A stretch of 64,000 nucleotides of DNA, taken from the NCBI RefSeq assembly GCF_010389155.1, contig NC_057764.1:43284275-43348274 (forward strand), read 5' to 3'. Shown piece after piece: positions 22,355 to 35,690 of the stretch. Made by a program: the position numbers and the translations under genes. The notes under the pieces are model-generated. The model was not told the DNA's origin. It made no database searches and saw nothing but the letters and a program-made list of their open reading frames with translations. The DNA is from Erigeron canadensis (Eukaryota; Streptophyta; Magnoliopsida; Asterales; Asteraceae). How positions within the stretch are numbered: the first letter of the stretch is position 1; each line of letters begins with the position of its first letter.

Positions 22355-22939
22355 CCCAAGATCAGTAGCACAAGAAGTACCTCCACATATGGGTTAAATA
22401 GTTGTCTAGTTTCAATATTTTTCATTTTTTTATTTTTGGTAATCCATTAACTTGGTAGAGTACTTAGTTTATATATGAAGACTCTGTTCTATTTATCTAG
22501 CTTAATCATCTAGCCATTTGGGTATCACATTGTATTATTGACGAATGAGTAAATAAGCTCATTATCAGCTTAAGGAATTTAGCAAATGGAACGTTTCTTA
22601 AATGGCTAAGCAATTTATTAGGCTAAGCACATCTTTATTAGCAAATGATAAGCAGGCTAAGTGATGTTCAATTTGAGGATGTCCAGAAATGTAAAGAAGA
22701 TTATATGTGTATAAATAAATAGCAATACGTTTGGCTCAATTAATCTGAAACTAAAGGTTAGTGTTGCTTTGTTGCTTCATCCATTTCACTCGAAAGAATA
22801 TACTCACTAAGCATTTAGCCAGCACTTTGTGCACGTGCGGGGGAATTACAACTAATTATGTCCTGTACAAGGACAAAAGCATACAAGATGAACAAAAAAG
22901 AATGTTACAGGTTCATCGTGTTGAGCATTTGGGTTTGCA

Positions 22940-25900
22940 TTACCTTCGATCTTCACATGAAGTTCTTCTGGCCTTTTCCCTTTGCCAATAAGAAGGACGC
23001 ACTGAGTCGAGAAAAAGTTTGCTACTGAACCCTCCTTCAAATGTCTCCTTCATTGGACTTTGTTGATGGTCCATATAAATCCTACCACTCCGATTCCCAA
23101 CGTCTTGACTTGAGTCCATGATCATGTCTCCTTCTAGTATCCTTAGCACCTTATTCACAAACCAATCAGATAAATACCTGTCAACTCTAGAAATTGCAAG
23201 GAAACGTTCACATTTGATGAACACAGAATTGCACTAAACGGGACTGGGGACTTTGTTTTACGCTCTCTCGGGCCTAAAGTTTGACCCCGGGATATAATTG
23301 GGCTAAGAATCTCAAAAGCATAAATGTATAATTAAAATGGGAAAAATTACTGAAATTTTCTTCGTATAACCTTATTGGCCTTCTTTGACATGGATTTTGC
23401 CTTTACTGGTCAATGCCTAAAAAAAACTGGTAAAATGGGCAAACAGAATCTTGAAGCTTAAAAGTTTTCGGAGTTGCAACTGCTTAAAACTGGTTTATAA
23501 CAGGGGAATAACAAAAGATATATACACGAGTATTTAACCATGGAGTACCTGTGACATGCGAGGACGTAATTGTGGATCTCGTTTAATGCAGAGAGAAGCA
23601 GCTTGCAACATACAATAAACCTCTTCTTCTGAGTAAGAGTTCCCTAAACAAGGGTCTATTAGCTCATCAATGGCATCCTCTTCCAACAATGGACGTGCCT
23701 AACACATATTAAAGAAACAAATGTCAGGAATAAGATCCTTTTGTGACTGCTAAAACGTATTAGTTATGCCTTTAAATCAGCACTTGAACCAATGGACCTC
23801 ACCCTATTCATCTGAGATCATGTAGCTACAGTTCAGTCTAATATTTAAGACTTTTAGGTAGCAAAATTGGCAGGTTTAGTAACTAATGGAAATGGATCTG
23901 TGCCAAAACCGGTGACTTTTAATTGTGGGTTGGGATAGGTTAACCCAACAAACACTTCTTTGTCCACTTCTTAAATTGTGTTCGTTAATAATTGACGTGT
24001 TAAACGAGATAATAGAAGCTTTTTACAAGTTATAACATGTTCCTATTTTAAACATCAGGTCATCCCGTATGGCCATACATCAGTAATGGGTTGAATCTGC
24101 CACCTTTAATATGTTTGTTAACGAAGTTTCTGGCTAGAACTCACCCATTCTGTGAGACATTGTTGGCCTTTGGGGCGGCTAAGATCCACTGCCTTTCGTC
24201 CTGTAACAAGCTCCACTAGTACAACTCCGAAGGAATATACATCAGCTTTCTCGGTGATCTGGCCACTTTGTGCATACTCAGGAGCCAGGTATCTAAAATC
24301 AAAACACAGCTTACTGTTCAGAATATCATGAAGATAATGCAACTAAAAGAACAAGAATGGCGTCAAAGACTAACCCAAATGTGCCAATTACTCTTGTTTC
24401 TTCTCCAGTATCACCATCAGGCTGCCACCTTGCTAGGCCAAAATCCCCTACCTTGCAAAAAATAAAAAGGTCGTATCTCATCTGTTAGGTTCTTTTTAAA
24501 GCTTTTCAGTGTGCCAAGGTTTTAATACCAAGTCAAACTGTTAGAAGCCCATATTTCAAGTTTTGAAAGGTGAGCAAACCAAGTTCCACACCTAGAAGTC
24601 ATGAATACTGAACGCACAATGGGTGGATCAGGTAGTTCAGTAACAAGTCAAGATGGGTTTTGGTCAAAACAGGGAATATCTGTGGGAAACTAAATGAATT
24701 GGCACAGGCTGACCCAAAAACGCTTTCGTCCCAATGTATATTTTATAAATAATTAGTGTCAAATATATAGATCAAACTTATATTATATCATAATAATAGG
24801 AAAAAATACAACTATTTAAAAGGTTTACATGAGCTGAATATACACTTTTACCATTTGGTTTTAGATCCATCATAAGGAAAATTCATCTAGTGGTTCTCAA
24901 CGTAACCCAACAACCAAGAGGTTGTGGATTTGAGACCCATAGTAGACAAATGTCTGAATACGTGGTGGTTTAGTGAAATAACTGCTCGTTGAACAATAAA
25001 AAGAGTCAACCAACTCATAAGAAAACAGGTCGTAAGTGCCACCTCTTTAAATTTATAAGGTTGGAAATGGTTTTCTTCAAAAACCAAGTTGTTCTGCCTT
25101 ACGCAATCTTGTTGGGATTACAATTAACTTGAAGAGGCAGTATATAATTGTGAATCAAGATTACAGTTTCCCTCAAACGGATTACGGATGAACATTAGAA
25201 TGCACCTATTAGAAATGTACCAGAGGTTCGAAATCATGGGTGATGAGGATGTTGTTTGGACGCATGTCACGATGTACAATGCAGCCTACTCTGCATTCTT
25301 CGTGAAGATATCGTAACCCTCGCGCAGCTCCAACGGCAATTTTTTGTCGTGCTGCCCATTCTAAAGGATTTTGATGACGTCCTGCATTTATTAAGAATTT
25401 CTGACAATTATTAAGGTTATCGAAAACGAAGTAATAATGCAGCCTTTGTCTTAAATTTTCTACTATATTATCTACCTTTAGTCTATCCTTAAAATAGGAA
25501 GGGTGGCTCATAATTCCATGCTACTCTAAATCTTATGGTTCGAGACTTTGACAAGTTGAACTGTAAATTTTCATTTAAGGGACACGGGACGTCAATGAAA
25601 ACTATTCAATAATTCACGCAAGAATCCTAACACCAGAAATATCAAGCTTTAAAGAACAAAACTAGAGGGAAGTATAAACAGGGTGAAAAGTTGAAATAAA
25701 TATGATTGAGTTGGCTTTTCGGTTCAATGGACTCCTACTAGAGCATATATAACTGAAGTTTGTGTTTAAGAATTTACCATAAAGATGTGAATCCAGAGAT
25801 CCGTTGCATATATATTCATAGACAAGCAGCCTCCTTCCGTCCTCGATACAAAATCCAATCAACATAACAACGTTCCGATGCTGAGCACAGCTCAAAACTT

Positions 25901-27618
25901 CAACTTCTGAGCAGAATTCTTGATCCCCTTGAGAACTTGCTAGTTTGTGTTGTTTGACAGCAACTGCCTGCCCATCTGGAAGTACCCCTCTGTGTACTGA
26001 CCCAAATCCTCCTTCAGCTAAGAAATTTGCTTGTGAAAATCCTCCGGTTGCATGCTCCAGCTCCGCATAAGTGAACCACTTAGGTGGTTTTCCAAATATG
26101 GGTGCCTTGTGTTGACATATTGAGCACAAGGGAGGTGGGCCAGAAGGTGTATTTCGAGATAAAGATATAGCTTCCCTAACGTTTCCATTAAACTCTACAT
26201 CACTTCTATGGCTTCCATGCTCGCTATCTCGATCAAGCTTAGAGAACCTCCTGAACATGTCTTGGGACGTCGAAGTTTGAGCTAATGAACTATATCTTTG
26301 TGAACTCTCTTCCCTGTTTTGAGATGATTGACAGCTTGATGTGATTAGGTCCACCATCCATGGTTGAAACCTTAAGCTAGATGACGATGATGATAGATGC
26401 TCACTTTCAGAGTCTGAACTTGACTCTAGGTGATCTTGGTTCTGCTTTCCGGCTAACAATTTCTCCTTATTTAAGGAATTACTTCTTACCGGGATAATGA
26501 ATGGTGATGTTCCCGGGTCAGAACTTGAAACTGATGAGGTTCCAGCTTCGGTTGCAGTAAAGACCTCAGGGCTACTTGTTGGAGTAACAACAGGTCCTCG
26601 AATTGAATCAAGAGACGAGCTTTTGTTTTTGGCTTGTTTTTCAGAAGATGGATTTGTTGAAGGCAATGGACAATCAGCTTCATCTTTCTTTTTAGGTGAT
26701 CCAACTAAATTCAGACGAAGAACTTTTGGCTGCGATTTCTTCATTATCACAATGTTGCATTGTAAGTCTTCCATACATCTTTTCTGTTCATGTTTCAGCT
26801 TTCTGAAAGATTCGTATACCATCAAAAAGTAAGCGAAAGAAAAACTCTAAAAAATCATAGGAATTTAAGTTAAGCATACTTGTCTAACACAACCCAGCTA
26901 GCATGAATTTTCTTGGCCTCTGCAGCTACTGCTCCACATGGTGATCCCGGAACAATTTTTATTTTAACGTTTATCTACAACATTATTAGCACAAGAAGGA
27001 TTTACATTCTTTATCAAAACGATAATTAAACATCAGGCAGTGAGTACTTTCTTGTGAGACGAGCAAACCTTATTTGGATCATAAACGTCATGAAGCTGAA
27101 GTATCATTTGAGAACAGGAATCCGTAATATCGATTTTTTGGTCTGAACTTGTTCCAACGTAAGACTTCCGGTGGCCACTAGCGCAGTCTCCGCTAAATCT
27201 TGGAAAACCCCATAGTTTTCTACCTACATTGGAATTTGGAGTGTATTACAAGGATGCTAAATACCATCTAATAACATGATTAACGTAACGATATAAACTA
27301 ACCCATCAACACTTGTATCCATACCAGGATTCTACATCATAGAGCTTAATGTATTTAGGCGAACAAGTGAACTATGGTTATAAAATCATACCGAGAAAGC
27401 GACAATGTATCACAAAAATGTAGCATACCATTAGTTTGTGCAGGCAAGACCACAAGCAATGTAATGCAGTGCCCTGGTTGAACCACATGAGTCAAAGCCC
27501 AAACCAAAGCAGTCTTTGGAATTTCTTTAGATGCCTTAACAGCAACGACAACCTTCTCGGCCGCATCCAACCCCTTTCCCGGTTTACCCATATTGTCTTC
27601 TTTACTCATTGAACCCAT
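22940..27618 (-). CDS. Receptor-like cytoplasmic kinase with N-terminal USP-like domain (SELMODRAFT_444075-like), 9 exons
   Basis: The nine exons are 27618-27429, 27223-27069, 26974-26880, 26802-25778, 25381-25221, 24451-24375, 24292-24145, 23698-23549 and 23149-22940, all with GT-AG borders and consistent phase. Together they give 736 residues, near Arabidopsis At3g13690. The N-terminus ([20 protein letters not shown]) is a universal-stress-protein-like fold. A Ser-rich linker follows, then a PERK-type kinase domain from about residue 400: Gly loop [16 protein letters not shown] lysine near 430, DFG in the sixth exon, then [12 protein letters not shown]. The catalytic loop reads HRDMRPNN, so arginine replaces the usual lysine; members are often labelled inactive kinases, though HRD, DFG and the VAVK lysine are kept. 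The tail ends [17 protein letters not shown]. No signal peptide or membrane segment is seen. The acceptor of exon 9 is the least certain join. Confidence 0.92.
24875..25000 (+). mobile_element. tRNA-derived SINE fragment in kinase intron 5
   Basis: TCTAGTGGTTCTC resembles a pol III A box, and GGTTGTGGATTTGAGACCC, about 30 bases on, resembles a B box. The orientation is opposite to the kinase gene. The 3' end is not defined. Confidence 0.5.
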
Positions 27619-28626
27619 TATATATAAATACTTTCAAAGATTCCTTTTCATCACTCCAACTCTTATCATTTCTTCAAAGGACAGGATCAGTAGGACATAC
27701 AATTCACAAGGTGTAAAAAAAAGATCCCAAATTGTATTATTGTGTGCTTCTGTTACTTAGCCCCCACCACAAGCCCCCTTCTGATTCCTGGTAGTAATAA
27801 ATATATAAATATTATATATATGATATTTAGATATGTGAATGTGATTATTAATACTTACAAAATCAGGTAAAAAATAATATCATACATATATAGATATATA
27901 CAAATATAGATATCTTTTTTACACATAGTATATTTGAGTAAACCTTGCAAAGGAATCAAACATGAGTCACAGTTAACATTTACCAAATTTGCTAAAATTA
28001 TATTCCTGAGAAATGCAAACTTGTAACCAAATAAATCCAAAAGTCTAGGATCTATGGAAATTTTGATCTGACAACAAATTTCAATGTACTGATTATTACC
28101 ACATGATATATTATGACATACACACATATACATACATAATCCGTGCATTTCTTCAAAAGTTTGACTATAAAGATCTACTATATGTATATATCTATATATT
28201 CCAAAACTGTTATGTATTAAATTTAAAATATATATATTGAAGGACACTAATAATCAAATCAAATGACGTGACAACATATATATATATATATATATAAGAG
28301 TTGAAAGTTGAATTCAATTGATTTTGATACTGAGTTGGTACATAAAAACAAAATAAAACAGCAAAATATGAACAGATATGTATGTATGTAACAACAATTA
28401 ACGTAACAAACGTACAACACATGCAATAATGGAATTCACTGTCACGCACATAATAGTGATGTAGATAAATATTTCCATTTATATCGATTTACTTATTTGA
28501 CAAAAGTAGCGGAATATCACTTTTTTGCTCAATTCGAAATACATACGAGTATAATATAATAAAATATAGTCTTTTTATGCATAAAATAAAATAGGAATAT
28601 ATAATGAACATATGATTGATTATATT

Positions 28627-28770
28627 ACCTTTTGTAATGTAATGCAATGGATTTAGCAATCTGGAAAATGGAAGATATTATAATAATAATATGAAACTAT
28701 GTTGTGAAAGTGTGATGAGGAGGTATGAGTGACTGTGTGTGTGTGTTGCTTCTGTGTTTTTTATTTAAGT
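28627..28770 (-). promoter_or_regulatory. Possible kinase promoter and 5' leader exon
   Basis: On the minus strand a TTAAATAAAA box at about 28,765 is followed by a CA-rich leader ending ACAAAAG before a GTAATA donor at 28,628. An untranslated first exon spliced over about 0.9 kb to near 27,680 would fit the gene family. This is inference; no transcript evidence is available here. Confidence 0.3.
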
Positions 28771-30114
28771 TTCATTCACGGTTTTGTTGAGGGAAATTGG
28801 GAGGACGAAAATGCCCTTGGGGTTTGGATAAATTTACGGAGATAGTTTTTCTGGATTTCAGGTAAGACCTGCGGATATCAAGAAACATTAAAAAGATTTT
28901 TGATTAGTTTAATATTATGCACACCTCATTCTCGCTTACGACAAGTTCTTATCGAGAAATCTGAGCACTGATTATTTTTCTTTAAACCCCCTGAAGTGTT
29001 GAATTGTGGTTGTTTGGGATGTTCACTATACAATGAACAACTCTATAAAAATCGCCATGATAAAAAGGAATAACGGTGAACATATAAACATTTTATAAAA
29101 TTACTAATCACCCTGGTGTTAAGTTGTCTTGATATTATTACAAGATGTCTTAGGATTAATAAGATAATCTCAAATCATTAAAAGAGGTTTTAAGTTTAAA
29201 CATTTCAAAAGTGACCAGAAAAGTTATTTGATACTAGTCGAATGTTTTGATTGTAACATATAGTCGGGTCAAAAGACTTGCTATCCTCAACTAACCTAAA
29301 CAGAGAATACATTCGTTATTTACTTGTGTGAATGCTTTAGAATTCGTTTTTGAGTTGTCTATTTGTCTATTAAACACAACTATACATCTTTTTCATATAT
29401 ATAGAGAGACGAGAGTCAACTAATATTTTTTATAAATCTTCTTGCAATCATATATAAAACAAATTTTAGTTAGTTGATTCTTTTTAAACATGACTACTAA
29501 CTCATTACAAGTAGATTAATACATGCTACAGGTAAAATATTATGATGCATATAAAAGATTGAGAAACACATTCTATATCAAATATTGAATAAATTCTTAA
29601 TTACAAAGTGTTTTTACAAAATAAATATGATTTTGAAACTTATATTGTATATCATTAGCCCTTCTTAATTAACATGACAAAAGAATATTTCATAGCTAAC
29701 ATATATAACTAGTAGCCTAAGATCTCGACTAAAACACATTTGCATTTTTGTATTTCTGATATTCATTTGTCAAATTTTGTGTATTTTATAGGAATTTTTA
29801 TTTATCACGATTTTAAAGAAAACTATGAAATAAAATTTGAAATGATAACAAATAAGGGGGTAAAAGTGAAATAATTGAACTTTTAAATGAGATGACAACG
29901 GGCAGCATGAACAATGGAAGGAAAAGGTTAAACTTCAGCCTTTGTGCCATTTTCTTTATTTTATCAATCCGAGATAGAGAAATAATATGCATTGATATAC
30001 AAAATACTATATATAATTTAGAAATTCAAACATGTTAATTTTAATCCCAATAACAACAAAAGAAGGCATTAAATATCATGCAACAACTATTTAAACTTAA
30101 AACATATGTTAAAG
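28771..30114. other. Intergenic, no gene seen
   Basis: AT-rich sequence upstream of the kinase gene. I see no coding region and no repeat I could bound. Confidence 0.45.
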
Positions 30115-30123
30115 TATATTTTA

Positions 30124-30410
30124 TGGATTATTACATGTGAATGTAATTAATTATGACAAAATGTCTATGTTAAGTAAAGATCTTATAAAATATCTATGTA
30201 ATGTAATATACTTTCAAATCATGGTTATTGGATGTACTCGGATATATATGGCAACCATATAAGCTGTCACGTGTAAGTTTTTGATTGGTCAGATACATCC
30301 AATAAACGGAATTTGAAAGTTCATTACATGACATAGACATTTTATAAGATCTTTACATAACATAAACATTTTATCATAGTTAGTTACGGTAAAAATCCCT
30401 ATATTATCCA
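30124..30410. mobile_element. MITE, 287 bases, 9-base target duplication
   Basis: It starts TGGATTATTAC and ends ATATTATCCA, with about 100-base arms (GTAAAGATCTTATAAAATGT appears inverted on the other side). It is flanked by TATATTTTA at 30,115-30,123 and 30,411-30,419. A 9-base duplication points to the Mutator superfamily. Confidence 0.85.
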
Positions 30411-30439
30411 TATATTTTATCCCTTCGATATATTCTCTT

Positions 30440-30730
30440 AGGATAAGTATCTTTGAATGTAATAAACTTTGAACGAATGTGTATAGTAGGAAATAACTAA
30501 AGTTGTGTGTATTGTATGTAAACAACTCGAAAATAATGTTTATTGTATGTAAGAATATGTATTCAACCAATTAAAATCAGACAAGTGGCACCTCTGTATG
30601 GTTGCCACGTATGTTTTTTTACATACAATAAACATTTTTTAAAGTTGTTTACATACAATACACACAATTTTAGTTATTTCCTACTATAGATATTCGTCTA
30701 AAATTTGTTACATTCCAGGATACGTATCCC
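30440..30730. mobile_element. MITE, 291 bases, 9-base target duplication (copy 1)
   Basis: Long inverted arms share GTAGGAAATAACTAAA and TTGTGTGTATTGTATGTAAA. TATTCTCTT flanks both sides (30,431-30,439 and 30,731-30,739). A second copy of exactly 291 bases lies at 61,933-62,223. It sits 20 bases after the inner duplication of the preceding MITE. Confidence 0.92.
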
Positions 30731-31136
30731 TATTCTCTTGTCATTGTCATTATATTATATGAGACCCACTCAAATGTGGCCAAAATCTATCATTTGAAAT
30801 AAAACTTTTTTTTTTATAACTAATTTTATGCTAAGAAGTTCGACTACTTATCAATTTTCAAAGCAACAATTTGATTACTTTTTACAAAGAAAAAAAACAC
30901 TTATATATTTTATTGAAATTGAGTTGTTTAACTTCTACTTCTTGTAACGAATGATACTATCTTAGTATAAAGATCCCCTTTTGGTTCTTTAATGTGAGTG
31001 TCTTAATGCGGCAGTTTTTTGATAACCAGTAACTCAAACCGGGTCACAATCAATTTTTTTAACTATAATATATGAGAAATGTCTAATTATGTTAACAGTT
31101 GCGGCTATAATTGTATTACGGTATAAAATATAGTTT

Positions 31137-31385
31137 TCCTTCTTTTTATTTTAAAGCAGCATGGTTGAATCAGTGGTAAACATCTTTGCCTCTGAAGACA
31201 GAAGTCATGGGTTCGATTATCATCCTATGCAAAGGTTGGAGGGCATTTTCTACGATTTAGGTAGAAACTGGAAGCAGCCTCTCTATTTAGGTAGAGGTAA
31301 GGTCTGCCTATATCTTAACCTCCCCCATAAACCGTCGAAGTATTGAGACTCAAAACCCGCAGAAGGCGACACTGAACAGTTAGTT
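31137..31385 (+). mobile_element. tRNA-derived SINE
   Basis: The 5' part has an A-box-like CATGGTTGAATCAGTGGTAA and a B box GGGTTCGATTATCA. The body continues AAGCAGCCTCTCTATTTAGG, then AGGTAAGGTCTGCC, the body shared by Au-like plant SINEs. The translated ORF over it is not a gene. Confidence 0.85.
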
Positions 31386-31952
31386 AGTTACTTTTCTTCT
31401 TTTAATTTTGGGATATCCTGAATGTTTTTAACGTGTTTGGTGGATTGTTGTAGTAAGTAGTAACAAACAAATGAATTATAACTTTAGCATAACAATTTAT
31501 GTATAACGTTAATGTATCAACTTTTTCACATTATTCTATTTTTAAAATTTTGAGTTAATAAAAGAATACATAAATGTGAAGAATAGTCTAATATATTTAG
31601 AACATTAGATATTTAGATGTATTAAATTTTGAAATTTTTGAAGATATATAGTATATTCAAATCAAATTCTTATCTTTACGTTCTGTATAAGTTTGAAATC
31701 AATCACGGTAAAGGAACAAACACGATGGCACTTTGCGTTCTTTCACAAAATGATGCGACTTCTTCACAAAATGATGCATCATTGCATCTATATATTAACA
31801 ATATGGACCCACATGAGTTGCTCCATGACGTATATTGTCCTTTTTCTTTCCTTTTTGTCCATTTTCGTATGAAATTTCAAATCAGGTATACCTTATTTTC
31901 TTTGTTTAATAGTTGACCCAATGAGGCATATACACTTAAAATTGACGTGGTA

Positions 31953-32667
31953 CAGTGGCGGATCTAGGAATTATATTTATAGATGGCAACATTTTTTCAT
32001 AGCGGTCAAATGACAAATATACACAGACATGATATCTAATGAGAAAAAAAAGCGATAAGCTGCCACATTAAAATAGATACAACAAATATAACAGAAAATA
32101 GCTTAGTATTTTGTTATTAATGGAAAACATATCAAGTAGAATTAAAACCACAATTCAATAATTCAAAATTTATAAACTATGACTAATATAGTTCATCTTT
32201 AACGAATTAATAACGCACCTATGACAACAAAAGTTATATACTCGGAAGCGAATTTAGTTGTTGCTCATAAAAGTAAACATGGAATAGAATAAATTAAAAA
32301 TTATTCTTATGATGGTAGTTGAAAAAAAAAAACAAAGTTCATCAAGACTTAATGATATAAAAAGAAGCTTACCAAGACTTCAAAGGAGCAGCTTGTAGTT
32401 TTATTTAGTTTTATTGCATCCCACATCGATGCATAAGAGAAGCTCACCATGATTAAAATATTATAAGAATTTAAAGCATTAAATTGTTAACCTTTCACCC
32501 AAAAGTTTAAAAGAAGTCGAGGGCCATAAGAATTTAAGCGGGGGCATAATAATAATTTGGGCTTAAAAGGTGAAACAAACCATTAGAGAATCAGTCATAT
32601 ATGGTTAGTTCATGAGAAGTTATTGGGGGCATTACCCCCCATAGATTACAAGGTACATCCGCTCCTG
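31953..32667. mobile_element. Non-autonomous hAT element, 715 bases
   Basis: Terminal inverted repeats CAGTGGCGGATCTAGG and CAGGAGCGGATGTACC (right end complemented) are flanked by a perfect 8-base duplication ACGTGGTA (31,945-31,952 and 32,668-32,675). The 8-base size is the hAT signature. There is no transposase. Confidence 0.92.
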
Positions 32668-32675
32668 ACGTGGTA

Positions 32676-35224
32676 TTACTTTATCTTTCATAACAAATTT
32701 TCTATTCTGAGAAACAGCTCGCTTTTATCTGTTTAAATTAATCGTAAAGGATAACTTTTGACTTGTCTAGCCAATTTATTTTTATGACAGCTTAAAACCT
32801 TACTAGCAACCCGAAGACATTTACTATTAAGATTTGAACCTGACGTCTGATCATTAATTTGTCAATGTGTGTATTTTTTCTTTCTAACTTTTCGCCTAAT
32901 TTTTGCACCGATATTTAACCTCCCAAACATATTAGTCTAATAGGTAATATGTGTATAAAATAATAGTTCATTAATTTATATAAATGTACATTTTAATAGC
33001 ATATTATAAAAAGATCCACCTCGTTACTCGGCCTCCACACTTGTAAGTATTTATTCATGGCCATGCCAATGACACACATTCAATTATTTTCTATTGGACC
33101 CACTCACCGTTACCTATCTCCGTCAATCAACCTAACGGAAGGTAACATTTATGACACTTCAAACGTGAAATCTCCATTAAAACGTGACGTTCACCTGTCA
33201 CACCGTATAAACTATAAGAGACACGGTAAATAGTAATAGTAATAAATATATAAACGGCGGTTGTTGGCGGTGGTCTGACCGTTGTCAGTTGGTAGTGGTT
33301 ACTGCGTGCGGCTTCAGTCCACTTTTGACGGATCATGTCCCATACATCTTTCGAACCTCCTAAACATTTTTTAATTTTCTAAATTATTTAACAAAGAGTT
33401 TGTTAATCAGGAAAGACTATTATAAGTTAATCATATATATTTTCTAGTAATCCAAATCATGCTCAAATTAATATTCCTAGCTTATTAATTAATTTACATG
33501 ATGTTTGACTTGATTTTTACTCTTAATAAAAATATATTGACTTTACCTGTTAAGTTGAATATCATTTGATAAATTTATTATATATTCACGCAATGTAACG
33601 GGAAGTCGGGAACCATGCTTTACTTTGTAGTCAAAAATAAATAACAATAGTCGTGGATTGGAAATTGAAGTTCCAATTGAAAATGGAGAGTCTTCTACCT
33701 CACCGATGTAAATTTTATGGTTATCATATGATAGTCCTCAATTTGAAACTCGTACCTTCACTTAGGCTTAGAGCCGAATAACCCAACCTTGATAGAACTT
33801 AGCTATGCTATCGAGACGACATCTGTTTTAGTTGCAGTTAATTTAATTAACATGTGATAATATCGTGCATGCACAATATTTTCCTTTTTTAAGGAAATTA
33901 TTATGTATTCTAACATGTCTATAACTCTATATATACATCCAAAATAGCCAAATGTTTAATTGGACCCACGTAGCCGCCTTTACGGAATTGCGGATCAGTT
34001 GCTTATCCCTTGATTTACTAATTAACTAATCGTTATGATTTTAATTAAGGGACCATAAGTCCATAACCACGCACGTCTCAATATATATTTTGTCTTGTAT
34101 GTATGCTACCTGTCTCTTTTTTAGTGCCAAAGCCTAAAGACAAAGGTATATATTCGTTATTAAGATAAGATATAGAAAAGGTTTTGTTAACGTGTAATTA
34201 ATAAATTTATTGCTTTCCAAAATAACTATGCCAATCTTTGATATATAGCCACTACAAATAATATTATAACTTATTTACAATAAAATATAATTAATCTGGA
34301 GAAAAACAATATGACAAATTACATATGTAAGTCAGTATCTAAATTATGACGTTTTAAAACTTTAGACCTTTTAATGTGAATAAATTTAGACACACTTTTT
34401 GCTCAATATAGTTTACACATCTAAAGCATAACAAATTTTTATAATTTGTTCATGCTATCAGATTAAACGTATGAACAATTATAGTATTTATACTTAATAC
34501 TCCTTTATAATAATTATCACCCCCTTTATTTTTGAAAAATGTTAGAAAATGGTGATACAAAGTACTAAATTACCCTTAATAAACACCCACTATGGAAAAG
34601 AGTTATTCGAGATTAACAAATTTGCCCTTAATTAATTAATTTACACTTTATAACCTTATCTTTTTAATTTATTATCTAAGTCCTTATCTTTTGAAATATT
34701 TTCACTATTACCATTACATCAACTTACACAGTTACATTACTCGATACCAATTGTCAACGTCATCACCACCTGTCACCGACCCCACTAAACCGTTGTGCTG
34801 TCACTGTCACCGCATTGTGCGGGTACCATGCTAGTTTATGTAATGAGTATTAACAACCAATCAAGTGAAAAAGTATTCTGGTTAGAAGTTAAAGTTTTGC
34901 TTTAAGAAAAAAAAAAGTAAATAGATGAGAATTAAGATTTTCACTCTTGAGTCATATAAAGGTAACTTAACGAAAGTATATATTTTCGTGATTTAGTTTC
35001 AAGAAGCTGATCTTATATAATCACAAATAGGAGACAATAGGTTTGGTTTGTAACTTGTAAGATCACTTTGTATTTTGGTTTTTGTAAACCTTATTATTCA
35101 AAAGAAATACCCTTTTTTTAAAAGTAATTTCTATTCACAAACACCCGTACCCACAAATTGTTGCCGGCAACAAGTAATTAGATGACTGTATTATTTACAA
35201 TTCCAAAATGGTTTCAATTTTCCT
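32676..35224. other. Intergenic, no gene seen
   Basis: No supported gene on either strand. Around 34,370-34,500 and again near 20,530-20,630 a small hairpin with ACAAATTTTTATAATTTGTT-like cores occurs, too short to classify. Confidence 0.45.
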
Positions 35225-35440
35225 AACTAGTCAGTACAACATCTTGATCGATTCTTAAACTAAAAGAAGCTAGTTGTCTTTATCACTTGAAATGCCTTGT
35301 CGCCATTCATTTCCTCATAATTGAATCTTTTATTATTTCTTGCATGCCATAAGCACCAACAAGTCACAAAAACAATGCCTTTGAAGATCGTCTTTATAAT
35401 TTCTCCACGACCCAAATGTTTTTCAATCAATAGAAATACT
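35225..35440 (-). pseudogene. LINE C-terminal fragment
   Basis: On the minus strand the bases give VTCWCLWHARNNKRFN, and then a frame-interrupted FKNRSR. This is the same zone (IWKARN ... FKNRSK) as the LINE fragment at 19.2 kb. An in-frame stop lies before FKNRSR. Only the very end of the protein remains. Confidence 0.65.
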
Positions 35441-35655
35441 TAGTTTTAAGAATCAGACTTTATGAGAGTGGATTATTAGGGGTTTTTTTCGAGAATCCTG
35501 AGTTTCATACCAGACATGCGTGGTTCAAGCACGACAGACTGTCCAATTGGATATAATTGTGGTGTTTCGAGTGCTAACTGCTAACTACTAATTCGCTGTT
35601 AAAAAAAAATTATTTTATATAATAATAATCACATAAATTATACAAGAATAATTGA

Positions 35656-35657
<2 letters not shown>

Positions 35658-35689
<32 letters not shown>

Positions 35690-35690
35690 C
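35658..35690. repeat. (ATA)n microsatellite
   Basis: About ten ATA/AAT units. Nothing else is visible between 35,441 and 36,360. Confidence 0.9.

Noticed and set aside
22852..23040. Minus-strand ORF starting [14 protein letters not shown], also present at 5,395-5,586
   Set aside because: It lies in another frame over the last exon and 3' UTR of the kinase and its pseudogene. Its conservation comes from the duplication, not from coding.
31161..31346. 61-codon ORF starting MVESVVNIFASEDR
   Set aside because: The sequence is a tRNA-derived SINE; the frame is incidental.
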